Source of the DNA: Terriglobia bacterium
GTDB lineage: Bacteria > Acidobacteriota > Terriglobia > JAIQFV01
Assembly: GCA_020072965.1 (NCBI GenBank)
Contig: JAIQFY010000007.1
Location: 1 to 64,000 of the forward strand
Direction: 5' to 3'
DNA: 64,000 nt
Position 1 is the first letter of the stretch. Every line of letters starts with the position of its first letter. A program made the position numbers and the translations under genes. Below the pieces are notes generated by a model that had not been told where the DNA came from, did not search any database, and was given only the letters and a program-made list of their open reading frames with translations. This document shows positions 34,210-43,229 of the stretch, piece after piece.

Positions 34210-37200
34210 ATGGGATATCAGAAGCAGTTAGTTCATCTTTGCTCAGGGGCACTCTTGGTGGGCCTTGCGAACCTGCCATCCGGTTTTGCTGAACGTCCAA
34301 TGACACAAGGCGGAAGCTCGAGCGGAAGAAATGGTGTCGCCGCTGGAGGAGAAGTGAGGTTGTCCTCCGTGAATGTCGCTGAACCGACCAGAGCTACCCG
34401 GCAGATGATACCCTCTGCAACCGGTTTTAGCTTCGGTGGCAGGCAGGGAAACAACGTATTTCTGGCCAGCTCAATGCACTCGAACTCGGATGAGGGCATC
34501 GGTCAGGAATCCCATCGATCCCCGCGAAAGCCGGAATCAAAAGATCATCTCGAGAGGATGTCTCCCATGGGCCGACTGGCTTCCCTGGTGGCCAATGCCC
34601 GAGTCCGCCTGAGGAATAATGGAAACGGGCTAGGTTTTCTAGCGAAGTCGGCGGACACTTGCCTATTGGGGGACGACGATTGCAGTGCGAGTAGTTCTCA
34701 AGAGGGTCCTTCGGCCGCCCAATCCGAGACGGCTATCGCGGTGGATGTGACAGGTCAACACATCGTCGTGGGATACAATGATTTTCGTGGAATTTCATTG
34801 AATCCCGCCACCGTATCAGGCTTTGCTTTTTCTGATGACGGCGGCGCCACTTTCACGGATGGCGGACAACTGCCCTCCCCAGGTACGGGTCTTATGAGTG
34901 ATGGTGTGACGAAGCTGCCGGAGATTTTCGGTGACCCCGACGTGAAATACGTTCCGGGCGGCGCGGGGTGTCAGTTTATCTACTCGTCCATCATGGTCGA
35001 GGGCTTTGGAACCCCTGCCGGGAATGTCTTTCCCGGGACCGCGGAGACGATGAGCATTCATCGTTCGACTGACTGTGGGCACACGTGGACGGGGCCTTTT
35101 GAAGTCACTGCCGCCACGAATCCAACTGGCGTGTCAGTGGGCAGTAACGCTCGGGATCTAGCCGACAAGGAATTCATTGATGTGGATCCGGACACCGGGC
35201 GGGTGATCATCAGCTGGTCCAACTTCACATCCACCACCGTGATTCCGGGCGGAGTGCAGATCTCAACTTCGTTCTCCGACAATATCATGACCGGCACGCC
35301 CCCCACATGGTCGGCAAGGTCAGTCCTGAATCCCGGTTCCACGACTTTCGATACAGGTTCCATGCCGCGTTTTGCGGGAAACGGCTCCAGCAATGTGTAT
35401 ATGGCTTGGTCTCGACAGTCCACGACATTTCTGGCCCTCAACACCACCGTCGCCGTGTCTGCCAACAATGGGGCGAGCTGGGGCGCACCTGCCAATCTCA
35501 ATGCGTCAGATTTCTTTCCATTGGATTATATTTTAGGCAACGATCGGGTCCATAGTTTCCCGTCAATGGCTGTTGATAACTCATCGGGCACTAATCATGG
35601 CAACGTTTACATCGTTTATGCAAACAACAATAATGGCGACGGGGCGGACATCTCCTTTCATCGGAGCACCAACGGCGGAACGAGCTTCACCGCGGCGATT
35701 TCCCTAAACAGCCGACCCGGCGCGGACCGGTCTCAATGGTTCCCCTACGTCACCGTCGACTCAACCACGGGACGTGTGTCAGTCATCTATTACGATCAAG
35801 GTATTGCCGGCAGCGGGGACCTGACCGAGACGACCTGGATTTTCTCTGACGACGGTGGCGTCACCTGGTCCAAGCCCTCGCCGCTTACTTCACCAGGTTG
35901 CGTGGCGATTGGCGCAAGTCCGCTGGACTGTCGCCCCTTCCATGCCGGTTATGGCAACGACACCGGACAGCCAAACCTGGGAGATTACATCGGAGCAACG
36001 GCACAGGGCGGCAGTCTCTATGCAACCTGGGCTGGCAATCCGCGCCTAGTGGGCTTCGCAGACGGACAACCCACGGGCAGTTTCTCGGTCTCGGATTTCT
36101 ACTTTAGGAAGGCCTCGACCGCTCAGGCCGCCCTCAGCCTGGGAACGATTGCCTTTACCGACAGCGTAGGGAACGGTTTCGCGGATCCAGGCGAAATCAT
36201 TAACTTCACTCTGCCTCTGAAGAATTATGTGACCAACGCGACCACGGGAACGGTCACATATAGCGGGGTGAGCGCAACACTTGCGACCTCAACGGCAGGA
36301 GTAAGCATCCTGCAGGCAACTTCCGGATACCCAAACATCGCTCCCGGCCTGACTCAATCGAACAGCTCTCCCTTCATTGTGCAGCTTGCCCCGACTTTTG
36401 CAGCTGGAACAAGAATCGAATTCTCGCTTGCAGTGGCCTCGGCGCAGGGTTCCACCACCTTGCTCTTTACCCAGAATACAGGGACGCCCTCCGTAGCCAC
36501 AATCTTTTCTGAAAACTTTGACTCGGTAGCGCCCGGCTCTTTGCCGGCGGGTTGGACAACAATTCACGTTGGTGGTAGTCCTACCGTCCCCTGGACAACG
36601 AGCAACACCTTCTGCGGGACGTCAAATGGCCTGTTCCATACGAACGCGAACGACGGATCGGGCGGCGATAATACACGCTTCGAACGGGTCGCTTCTCCGA
36701 ATATTATCATCCCCGGGAATGCGGAGTACGTGACACTTGATTTTGATATCTGTTACGACACGGAAGACGATCCGAACTTCAATGTGCTGGCCTATGACGG
36801 CGCGACGCTTCGCATCACCGACTTCACCGCAGGAAGATTCGCTCGCGCCAATCTGGTGGAAGCCTTTGCGGAGTCAATCGTCACGGGGAGTTTCTTTCAT
36901 TTTCCCAAGCACACGCCGCGGAACAGCAATCCAAACTATTTTGAGGATATGTCCGTGTGGGCGGGTGACTCGGGCGGGTTCAAACATGTCAGCATGAGGT
37001 TGCCGGGCATGGCGGGGAGTACGGTGCAACTGCGCCCGGATTATACGCAGGACAGCTTGGGAACGTGCACCGATGTGCGTCCGACTCATGCCTCCTGTGG
37101 CGTAATCATTGACAACATCGTGATGAAAAGCGTGGTCTCCACCGCAGGCGCCTGTCCTGCCATCTCGATTAGCCCCGGGACGATTCCCGGCGGGACACCT

Positions 37201-37953
37201 GGAATTGCTTATACTCCAACGACCGTCGTTCCGGCAGGCGGGACCGCACCCTTCACCTTTAGCGAAATCGGGGCCTTACCCAATGGAATGACTTTTTCCG
37301 GGGGCGTGTTAGCTGGCACGCCGACGGTGGCCGGCATCTTCCCAATCACGGCCGTAGCAATCGATGCGAATGGCTGCGCCGCGAGTAGCCCTTACACCGT
37401 AGCGGTCACGTTCAATGACGTTCCTTCGACCCATCCGTTCTTCAACTTTATCAACAGTATTTCCCAGCATGGAATCACTGCCGGCTGCGGGGGAGGGAAC
37501 TATTGTCCGGATTCGTCTGTGACCCGGGAACAGATGGCGATCTTCATCGAGCGTGGACTGGGAGTGGTGACGCCTCCGACGCCCGCGCAACAAACTTTTC
37601 AAGATGTGCCGCCAACCTTGTTCAGCTATCCGTTCATCGAGGACTTTGCGTCGCGAGGGATCACGGCGGGCTGTTCGGTGACTCCCAAGCTGTATTGTCC
37701 GGCCTCCTCGGTGACCCGCGAGCAGATGGCGATCTTCATAGAGCATGCATTGGGGGTGGTGACGCCCCCGACCCCCACGCAACAGACCTTTGAGGACGTG
37801 CCGCCAACGCTGTTCAGTTATCCGTTCATTGAAGACTTTGCAGTGCGTGGAATCACGGCGGGATGCTCGGTGACGCCCAAGCTATACTGTCCGGCCTCGT
37901 CGGTAACGCGCGGCCAGATGGCTGTATTTCTGGTCAGAGCCTTCGGTTTGTGA
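34210..37953 (+). CDS. secreted BNR/sialidase-like protein with SLH cassette
   Basis: 1,247 residues from ATG 34210, with the strong ribosome binding site GGAGGGGGG. A signal peptide covers about 1-27. Residues about 160-640 form a beta-propeller with Asp-box (BNR) motifs, for example SDDGGATF, STDCGHTW, SANNGASW, STNGGTSF and SDDGGVTW. A beta-sandwich follows (about 640-760), then a jelly-roll-like segment (FSENFDSVAPGSLPAGWTT...) and a putative-Ig (He_PIG) module at about 985-1065. Residues 1067-1247 are three SLH-type repeats, each with a cysteine pair. BNR propellers occur in sialidases and other glycan-binding proteins, but the catalytic residues cannot be confirmed here. The SLH cassette suggests attachment to the cell surface. 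Confidence 0.8.
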   Translation: MGYQKQLVHLCSGALLVGLANLPSGFAERPMTQGGSSSGRNGVAAGGEVRLSSVNVAEPTRATRQMIPSATGFSFGGRQGNNVFLASSMHSNSDEGIGQESHRSPRKPESKDHLERMSPMGRLASLVANARVRLRNNGNGLGFLAKSADTCLLGDDDCSASSSQEGPSAAQSETAIAVDVTGQHIVVGYNDFRGISLNPATVSGFAFSDDGGATFTDGGQLPSPGTGLMSDGVTKLPEIFGDPDVKYVPGGAGCQFIYSSIMVEGFGTPAGNVFPGTAETMSIHRSTDCGHTWTGPFEVTAATNPTGVSVGSNARDLADKEFIDVDPDTGRVIISWSNFTSTTVIPGGVQISTSFSDNIMTGTPPTWSARSVLNPGSTTFDTGSMPRFAGNGSSNVYMAWSRQSTTFLALNTTVAVSANNGASWGAPANLNASDFFPLDYILGNDRVHSFPSMAVDNSSGTNHGNVYIVYANNNNGDGADISFHRSTNGGTSFTAAISLNSRPGADRSQWFPYVTVDSTTGRVSVIYYDQGIAGSGDLTETTWIFSDDGGVTWSKPSPLTSPGCVAIGASPLDCRPFHAGYGNDTGQPNLGDYIGATAQGGSLYATWAGNPRLVGFADGQPTGSFSVSDFYFRKASTAQAALSLGTIAFTDSVGNGFADPGEIINFTLPLKNYVTNATTGTVTYSGVSATLATSTAGVSILQATSGYPNIAPGLTQSNSSPFIVQLAPTFAAGTRIEFSLAVASAQGSTTLLFTQNTGTPSVATIFSENFDSVAPGSLPAGWTTIHVGGSPTVPWTTSNTFCGTSNGLFHTNANDGSGGDNTRFERVASPNIIIPGNAEYVTLDFDICYDTEDDPNFNVLAYDGATLRITDFTAGRFARANLVEAFAESIVTGSFFHFPKHTPRNSNPNYFEDMSVWAGDSGGFKHVSMRLPGMAGSTVQLRPDYTQDSLGTCTDVRPTHASCGVIIDNIVMKSVVSTAGACPAISISPGTIPGGTPGIAYTPTTVVPAGGTAPFTFSEIGALPNGMTFSGGVLAGTPTVAGIFPITAVAIDANGCAASSPYTVAVTFNDVPSTHPFFNFINSISQHGITAGCGGGNYCPDSSVTREQMAIFIERGLGVVTPPTPAQQTFQDVPPTLFSYPFIEDFASRGITAGCSVTPKLYCPASSVTREQMAIFIEHALGVVTPPTPTQQTFEDVPPTLFSYPFIEDFAVRGITAGCSVTPKLYCPASSVTRGQMAVFLVRAFGL

Positions 37954-38093
37954 CGTACGACACACCCGTTCCCGCCTGGGCTGAGTAGGATAAGACGTTG
38001 CTCAAGGCCGGGAGCATGGGGTGTCGGGTCCAGCGACCGATCGGATTTACTGTGTCCGGCGCCCATGTAACCTCTTGAACGTAATGAGGGCTT

Positions 38094-39662
38094 ATGAATT
38101 CGCGGGGCAAACGAAGGCTCGGGCGGGACTTGGCATTGTTCGCGTTTCTTTTCGTGGGCCCGGGATGCTTTGCTCCAGCGCAAACAGGTCAATCCGGTGA
38201 TCACGTAGAAAAGCTGACACACCCCTCCGCAATTACCCCGGCAATCGACAGCTGCAGTGTTCTTCCTGCAAATAATATCTGGAACGCCCCGGTCGACCTG
38301 TTGCCGGTGCATCCCGACTCCTCCAGCTACATCAACACGATTGGACCCGCCGTGGGGCTGCATCCCGATTTCGGATCCGGCTTGTGGGAGGGAGGTCCGA
38401 TTGGAATTCCCTATGTGACCGTGTCGGGGACGCAGCCCAAAGTATCCGTCATTTTTGACTACAGCGATGAGAGCGACCCCGGACCGTACCCAGTCCCTCC
38501 CGGCGCGCCCATTGAGGGGGGAAGTCAAAGTACCGGAGACCGGCACGTCCTCGTACTCGAACGCGACCATTGCATTTTGTATGAATTGTACAGCGCCCAC
38601 CCTCAGCCCGATGGAAGCTGGCAGGCCGGCTCCGGAGCCGTCTACGATTTGAAATCGAGTGCGTTGCGTCCGGCAGGCTGGACATCTGCCGATGCGGCGG
38701 GCCTGCCGATTTTGCCGGGTCTGGTCCGATACGATGAAGTAGCAGCCGGTGAAATCAATCACGCCATTCGATTTACGGTTCCACAGACCCAACATGCCTA
38801 TGCCTGGCCGGCCCGCCACTATGCCTCCAGTTTGACCGAAACTCGTTTTCCTCCAATGGGCGCGCGCTTCCGATTGAATGCCGGCTTTGACATCTCTGGA
38901 TACTCGCCGGATGTGCAGGTCATCCTCCGGGCCCTCAAGAAATATGGGATGATTCTCGCCGACAACGGGTCCGCCTGGTACCTTAGCGGAGCTCCGGATG
39001 ACCGCTGGAATAACGATCATCTCCACCAACTGCAACAGGTTCAGGGGTTCAATTTCGAGGCGGTGGACGACTCCGTGCTGATGTTGAGCCCGGATTCAGG
39101 ACAGGCACTCGCAGTCGAGTTCGCTGATGTACCTGCAACCCATCCGTTCTTCAATTCCATTGGCAGGCTTTCCGCGCACGGGATCACAGCCGGTTGCGGT
39201 GGCGGAAATTACTGTCCCGATACCTCGGTGACGCGAGAGCAGATGGCGATCTTCATCGAGCGGGCGCTGGGGGTGAACACTCCACCGGCGCCAATCCAAC
39301 AGACCTTTGAGGATGTGCCGGCGGCCCAGTTCAGTTATCCGTTCATTGAAGACTTTGCGACGCGGGGCATCACGGCGGGCTGCTCGGTGACTCCACGGCT
39401 GTACTGTCCCGCATCTCCGGTGTCGCGGGAGCAAATGGCAATTTTCATCGAGCGGGCGCTGGGGGTGGGGGCCCCACCGACTCCCACGCAACAGACGTTC
39501 GGCGACGTGCTGATGCCATGGTTCAGCTACCCCTTCATTGAAGATTTCGCGACGCGGGGGATTACAGCGGGCTGCTCGGTCACGCCCAAGCTGTACTGTC
39601 CAGCCTGGCCAGTGACCCGCGGCCAGATGGCGGTGTTCCTGGTGCGGGCGTTTTGGTTGTAG
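38094..39662 (+). CDS. secreted protein with conserved N-terminal domain and SLH cassette
   Basis: 522 residues. Signal peptide about 1-31 (ALFAFLFVGPGCFAPAQ). Residues about 55-330 form a single domain also familiar from actinobacterial secreted proteins of unknown function (NIWNAPVDLLPVHPDSS; FGSGLWEGGPIGIPY; ADAAGLPILPGLVRYDE; EINHAIRFTV). Histidines in DRHVLVLERDHC and INHAIRF could be functional, but I assign none. Residues 341-522 are the three-repeat SLH cassette. Its 3' end and the spacer behind it are nearly identical in DNA to the end of the M6 gene at 47667 and its spacer, a sign of unequal recombination. Confidence 0.75.
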   Translation: MNSRGKRRLGRDLALFAFLFVGPGCFAPAQTGQSGDHVEKLTHPSAITPAIDSCSVLPANNIWNAPVDLLPVHPDSSSYINTIGPAVGLHPDFGSGLWEGGPIGIPYVTVSGTQPKVSVIFDYSDESDPGPYPVPPGAPIEGGSQSTGDRHVLVLERDHCILYELYSAHPQPDGSWQAGSGAVYDLKSSALRPAGWTSADAAGLPILPGLVRYDEVAAGEINHAIRFTVPQTQHAYAWPARHYASSLTETRFPPMGARFRLNAGFDISGYSPDVQVILRALKKYGMILADNGSAWYLSGAPDDRWNNDHLHQLQQVQGFNFEAVDDSVLMLSPDSGQALAVEFADVPATHPFFNSIGRLSAHGITAGCGGGNYCPDTSVTREQMAIFIERALGVNTPPAPIQQTFEDVPAAQFSYPFIEDFATRGITAGCSVTPRLYCPASPVSREQMAIFIERALGVGAPPTPTQQTFGDVLMPWFSYPFIEDFATRGITAGCSVTPKLYCPAWPVTRGQMAVFLVRAFWL

Positions 39663-40008
39663 TGAAGAATCAGGGGTTTCGAGTTTCAGCTTGTCAAGAA
39701 GTGTGACGGGGGGAGGACTCGTATTCCTTGACTTCTCTCCTCACTCGGCATCATAATTCAGCCAGGTAAAAGGGGGCGAAAGAGACGACTCGTGTCCGGT
39801 GGAGGCTTGTGGTGCGAGCGATCTCATCCTGTGCGATTCTATTGCTGGCCCGATCGATGGTCCGCTGATTATAGGTTAATTTTCCTCCTCCCTTTATCTT
39901 AATCCCGTACAGAAATTTGAACCATGAGGTAAGTGCCAGCCGTTTTTCGCGAGTGACGTGAGTTCTCATTCGATCATCGCGAAACAAAGTCAATATCAAG
40001 GGGCCCCC
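39663..40008. repeat. duplicated spacer, copy 1 (left part)
   Basis: This sequence matches 47668-48013 with only scattered substitutions. The spacer is cut by the transposon after GGGCCCCC (40001-40008) and resumes at 43542. An antisense open frame exists in both copies but shows no sign of selection, so I treat the spacer as non-coding. Confidence 0.9.
40001..40008. repeat. target site duplication, left
   Basis: GGGCCCCC directly precedes the left terminal inverted repeat and is repeated at 43542-43549. The unoccupied paralogous spacer has it once (48006-48013). Confidence 0.95.
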
Positions 40009-40027
40009 GGTAGTGGCTCAATTTGAA
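40009..40027 (+). repeat. terminal inverted repeat, left
   Basis: GGTAGTGGCTCAATTTGAA, a perfect match to the complement of the right end. The identity stops after base 19. Confidence 0.95.
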
Positions 40028-40097
40028 TTTTGATGGTTTTTGCGTCCTCTGCTTAAAAACTACAATGGCGTAGTTTTTATTAAGCGGGGGTTGTGGG

Positions 40098-40334
40098 ATG
40101 AATGGAGCGGAATTGATTCTCAAGATGGATTCAGAAGTAAAAGAGGTTCTAGATTTCATGCAAAGCAATATTCAGGCATGTAGACTAGTAAGTGTCGCCA
40201 ATAGCATCAAAGATATCGCGCCTATCCTATGGGGTCACTATGAACCCAAGGAAGAAATAGCGCTAGTTCTTGAGATGCCGCCTATTTTGCCTGATGTGCC
40301 ACAATCAGTTGCCACCGAATCTTGCCTTGATTAA
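40098..40334 (+). CDS. small hypothetical transposon cargo protein
   Basis: 78 residues, no family recognised. Mostly helical and acidic (LILKMDSEVKEVLDFMQSN) with a Pro-rich tail (EMPPILPDVPQS). It is the first open frame inside the left end and converges on the zinc-ribbon gene with a 53-bp overlap. That overlap lowers confidence; the true stop region may be shared regulatory DNA. Confidence 0.4.
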   Translation: MNGAELILKMDSEVKEVLDFMQSNIQACRLVSVANSIKDIAPILWGHYEPKEEIALVLEMPPILPDVPQSVATESCLD

Positions 40335-40515
40335 CCTCGTGCTGGTGATGATTTTGCGGCGGTAGTGGATTTCTCTTATTGCATGTAGCCTCGCGGCCAC
40401 ATCCGGGACAACGATAGATTCCAGAAGCGGGTGCTGGATCGCCCGGTTCATGGATTTTATCAAAAGCGGGGTGCTCCGAATGCTCAAGGAGCTTACTGTA
40501 TTTGTAGGTGGCCAT
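40282..40515 (-). CDS. small zinc-ribbon cargo protein
   Basis: 77 residues with the start at 40515. It contains YRCPGCGREATCNKRNPLPP followed by QNHHQH. CxxC plus Cys and a His cluster indicate a metal-binding ribbon. I recall a widespread family of small bacterial proteins with the CxxCG ... PLPPQNHHQH ... IRWQL pattern and no assigned function; the match here is close (IRWQLIVAH). It may act as a small regulator or metal-dependent adaptor for the element (inference). Confidence 0.65.
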   Translation of the reverse strand: MATYKYSKLLEHSEHPAFDKIHEPGDPAPASGIYRCPGCGREATCNKRNPLPPQNHHQHEVNQGKIRWQLIVAHQAK

Positions 40516-40697
40516 TGATGCCTCTTCATTTGAGGAATTTGAAGTGAACTACTACCGGAAAGCATAGGCCGGGAGAGAAATCAATTCAACGGCTAATACG
40601 CAGCAATGCTAATTCTTAATGACAGGGCTGTTGTAAAAACGACAAGTGCCCCAGGTTGCATCATGCGAAAAATTGACTTTCATTCGCGCACCCAATA

Positions 40698-40729
40698 TCC
40701 TCCGAGAAGAGAGATTCTTCCTCGGAGGA
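40698..40729 (+). promoter_or_regulatory. hairpin sequestering the ribosome binding site
   Basis: TCCTCCGAGAAGA (40698-40710) pairs with TCTTCCTCGGAGGA (40716-40729), giving a 13-bp stem with one bulged C and a 5-nt loop. The right arm contains the GGAGGA ribosome binding site of the Ntn-hydrolase gene (ATG 40735). Read-through transcripts would fold it shut. Some IS elements are known to hide a ribosome binding site in an inverted repeat to prevent outside expression. Confidence 0.7.
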
Positions 40730-40734
40730 AGTCA

Positions 40735-41532
40735 ATGACAATCGCCGTTGGATACAAGTGTTTTGATGGAGTAGTACTGGCCGCCGACACAGAATATACC
40801 TGGGGGGATTTTAAGATACCGGGAAGGAAGTTGTTTACGCTACCGCATCGGGAAAACTACCGGATCGGTATAACAGGAGATGGCAGTGTTGATTTCATTA
40901 AGGCATATACCGAAACGCTAAATGAGTGTTTAGATGAAACCATGACAGATAGAGGAATCAAGAAGATCGTCGGCGCAACATTGCGTAAGTTTTATCGGGA
41001 TCATGTTTACGCACTCCCGGACTCTGAGCGAGAAGGCTACTATTTCAATATCATCCTTGGGATGTGGTCAAAAGACGGGGGGTTTTCTCTGATGATGAGC
41101 GAGAAAACAGCTGTGCATTGGAACCATGAAGCTGCATATGTGGGGACTGGTGCGCCATTTGCGGCATACTTAATGGACTCATTGAACCGAACGCATATTT
41201 CTGCCGAGGACGCCGCTCTCGCTTCCGTGTATGCCGTCAAACTGGCTAAGAAGTATGCGGTAAATTGCGGGAAGGACACCCATCTTGTAGTTATTCAGGA
41301 CCACGGAAAAACATTTTGCATGGATGACCGCTTATACGGAGACACCGAAAGATTCTTTGATCGGTTCGGCTTCATGGCTGGGCAGCTTTTTTCTGTTATG
41401 GGAACGCAGTATTTTACTGACGATGATGCGAAGATGCTTTTGGGTGATTTTTCAAGTGAGGTAATGAAGTTTAGGCAAAGACAGAAAGATCGTAGCCATT
41501 GGAGAGACCTGCTAAGCGGTTTCGATGTTTAG
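40735..41532 (+). CDS. proteasome-like Ntn-hydrolase carried by the transposon
   Basis: 265 residues from ATG 40735, six bases after GGAGG. The N terminus MTIAVGYKCFDGVVLAAD fits the proteasome beta/HslV fold. Removal of Met would expose Thr1, Asp is at position 17 counted from that Thr, and Lys31 in GRKLF sits where the catalytic Lys33 normally is, allowing a 2-residue shorter loop. AYVGTGAPFAAYLMDS, and LASVYAVKLAKKYAVNCGKDTHLVVI, match the later helices and strand of the fold. The protein is longer than HslV (about 175) because of a C-terminal extension (about 200-265). There is no partner ATPase in the element. It could be a self-assembling peptidase acting on a transposon or host protein (inference). 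Confidence 0.75.
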   Translation: MTIAVGYKCFDGVVLAADTEYTWGDFKIPGRKLFTLPHRENYRIGITGDGSVDFIKAYTETLNECLDETMTDRGIKKIVGATLRKFYRDHVYALPDSEREGYYFNIILGMWSKDGGFSLMMSEKTAVHWNHEAAYVGTGAPFAAYLMDSLNRTHISAEDAALASVYAVKLAKKYAVNCGKDTHLVVIQDHGKTFCMDDRLYGDTERFFDRFGFMAGQLFSVMGTQYFTDDDAKMLLGDFSSEVMKFRQRQKDRSHWRDLLSGFDV

Positions 41533-42363
41533 AAGATTAAGGATTTCCCCCACAGTCCAGATATGATCTAAAATCCCGGCTTCCATTGCGGGGGTAACGC
41601 GAAGAGTTTGATGAGTGCGGCAAAAGTTGTAGTACATAAAGTAGAGAGAAACGGCGGCAATGTGATTTTCAAGTTTCTTGCTAAACGCATTAGTAAGGCG
41701 CGTGAATCTTCTCATCTGCATTCGCATCGTGAGATTTTGTCTCTCGACATAACTGGTGGAAATGTGTCGCGGGTTGGGGTTTCCAATTATCTTTGCGGCC
41801 TGAGCACCAATGCATTTCGGTGGGCTATAGCGTGTTTCTTCTTTTCGATCTTCGCCGTAAATCTTAACCAGCATTGCGTAGTCGATGTTAGATCCGAAAG
41901 CATCCTCAACGGCGGTCAAATAAACTCTATGTCCATCGGTAGTCAATTGGACTCGATGAGAGAGGCGAGATGCAAGGTCGCTGATGAATTCGTGGGCACA
42001 TCCCGCGCCTCGATCTCCCACAAGCCAAGACACGATGAGTTTAGAATCGGCATCAATGGCAGTCCAAGTCCAAACGTCGCCAAAACCAAACTCGCCTTGC
42101 TTCTCTTCTGGAACATTCGCGGCCTTGGCATAACAGAAAGACCAAATTTCGTCGCATTGAATTCTCTTGGAATTCACGTTGCGAACATGCTTGTAATGAT
42201 AAGCGGCGCACGCGCTACCGACATCAACAAGCAATTTGGTGATTGTGTTTCTCGCAATACCAGTCAGCCTCGATGTAGAGCGAATGGAGTTTCCTTCAAC
42301 GAGGCAACTTATAACTTTAACTTGCTCGTCTTTGGTTAGCCTATTCATAATGATATTATGCAT
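41512..42363 (-). CDS. IS1-family transposase (single ORF)
   Basis: 283 residues; ATG 42348 is an alternative start. An N-terminal helix-turn-helix region (STSRLTGIARNTITKLL, about 30-46) recognises the ends. The DDE catalytic residues are D71 (QCDEIWSF), D143 (TTDGHRVY) and E207 (SYVERQN). The LTMRMQMRRFTRLTNAFSKK segment after the Glu is characteristic of IS1 transposases. The gene is intact and in one frame, unlike classical IS1, where InsA/InsB need a frameshift; this resembles the single-ORF IS1 subgroup. It overlaps the 3' end of the Ntn-hydrolase gene by 21 bp, convergently. Confidence 0.9.
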   Translation of the reverse strand: MHNIIMNRLTKDEQVKVISCLVEGNSIRSTSRLTGIARNTITKLLVDVGSACAAYHYKHVRNVNSKRIQCDEIWSFCYAKAANVPEEKQGEFGFGDVWTWTAIDADSKLIVSWLVGDRGAGCAHEFISDLASRLSHRVQLTTDGHRVYLTAVEDAFGSNIDYAMLVKIYGEDRKEETRYSPPKCIGAQAAKIIGNPNPRHISTSYVERQNLTMRMQMRRFTRLTNAFSKKLENHIAAVSLYFMYYNFCRTHQTLRVTPAMEAGILDHIWTVGEILNLLNIETA

Positions 42364-42420
42364 GAGCGGTCATGCAATGTCAAGAGAAATCTTTTATGAT
42401 GGGGCTAAATGAGAGGTGTG

Positions 42421-42627
42421 ATGACAATATCGGATTTATTAAAAGATACAGATCCGCTTGTGGCGGCCATTTATGAGGCTATCGAGAAACAGGAGGCAAC
42501 ATCCAGAGAGAAGGTGGAAGCAATAATGAGAGCCAACAGGCTTTGTTGTGGGGTGTCATGGCTCTACGGAGAAACGCAGGACAAGCTCATTATTGGGACT
42601 GATTGCGCTAGTAAGACTCAAGGATAA
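42421..42627 (+). CDS. small hypothetical transposon cargo protein
   Basis: 68 residues from ATG 42421, or 72 from 42409. No family recognised. A helical first half (ISDLLKDTDPLVAAIYEAIE) is followed by a short cysteine-bearing part (RLCCGVSWLYGETQDKL). It starts 46-58 bp upstream of the divergent transposase start, so the two would share a promoter region. It overlaps the end of the 53-residue gene at 42608 by 20 bp. Confidence 0.4.
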   Translation: MTISDLLKDTDPLVAAIYEAIEKQEATSREKVEAIMRANRLCCGVSWLYGETQDKLIIGTDCASKTQG

Positions 42628-42769
42628 CAACGAACTCCCCTTTTTCGTTTGGTGCGCTGACAAAGATGGGCTTGAAACTTTGGCCCTTCTTTGGTCTTAG
42701 TTCATTATTTGCGGTACTTATCTCGTTGATTTTTCCGGCGATTAGTTTGTACGTTTTTGGTGTTTCCAT
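42608..42769 (-). CDS. 53-residue hypothetical cargo protein
   Basis: An ORF of 53 codons, ATG 42769, preceded by AAGGAGACATC, an excellent ribosome binding site. The sequence begins METPKTYKLIAGKINEIST and ends EKGEFVVILESY. It lies between the 132-residue membrane protein and the transposase on the same strand, probably in one transcript. No family recognised. Support is the ribosome binding site and gene order; independent homology is needed. Confidence 0.5.
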   Translation of the reverse strand: METPKTYKLIAGKINEISTANNELRPKKGQSFKPIFVSAPNEKGEFVVILESY

Positions 42770-42814
42770 GATGTCTCCTTGTAGCATTGTCGTGGGGGTT
42801 GTTAATACGTTTTC

Positions 42815-43213
42815 TCAATAGGTGCGCCATTCCAAATTTCTTGAATAGCGATAACCGGAAATTGCTCCGACATGGGAAACAAGGAATTGAGCTGATTTGA
42901 TGTTATTCAGAATTTCCCCATCTTGGTAAGTCGTGAATCCGAGAGTGCGGGAAAACATCATAAATTCCTCATATGTGGTATTCGCTTTTATGATCGCATT
43001 GTTTCCATTGATTTTAACTGAGGCCACATATTTAACTTGTTCTCCGCGAAATGGAATGCTTTGAGCTTGCTCGGCGATGTTAAGGACCGTTGCCTGAGAT
43101 TTCTCAGTATAACCGGCATGGTAATCTATGAGAACAAAGGAAGACACACAAAGTATGCCGACGAGAATCCACCGGACCCATTTGATTCTTAATATATTTT
43201 TCATGGAGAGCAA
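42815..43213 (-). CDS. small membrane-anchored hypothetical cargo protein
   Basis: 132 residues, or 129 from the internal ATG at 43204. One N-terminal membrane helix after a basic segment (IKWVRWILVGILCVSSFVLI) is followed by a soluble domain of about 95 residues (VKYVASVKINGNNAIIKAN; SRTLGFTTYQDGEILNNIKS). Topology suggests an inner-membrane anchor with an external domain. No family recognised. It is in line with the 78-residue and 53-residue genes on the minus strand. Confidence 0.5.
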   Translation of the reverse strand: MLSMKNILRIKWVRWILVGILCVSSFVLIDYHAGYTEKSQATVLNIAEQAQSIPFRGEQVKYVASVKINGNNAIIKANTTYEEFMMFSRTLGFTTYQDGEILNNIKSAQFLVSHVGAISGYRYSRNLEWRTY

Positions 43214-43229
43214 TCAAAAAATCGAAAAA

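Noticed and set aside
37818-39035. Long antisense open frame of about 405 codons opposite the SLH gene
   Set aside because: It mirrors a real gene with a signal peptide and SLH repeats; GC-rich third positions create such antisense frames.
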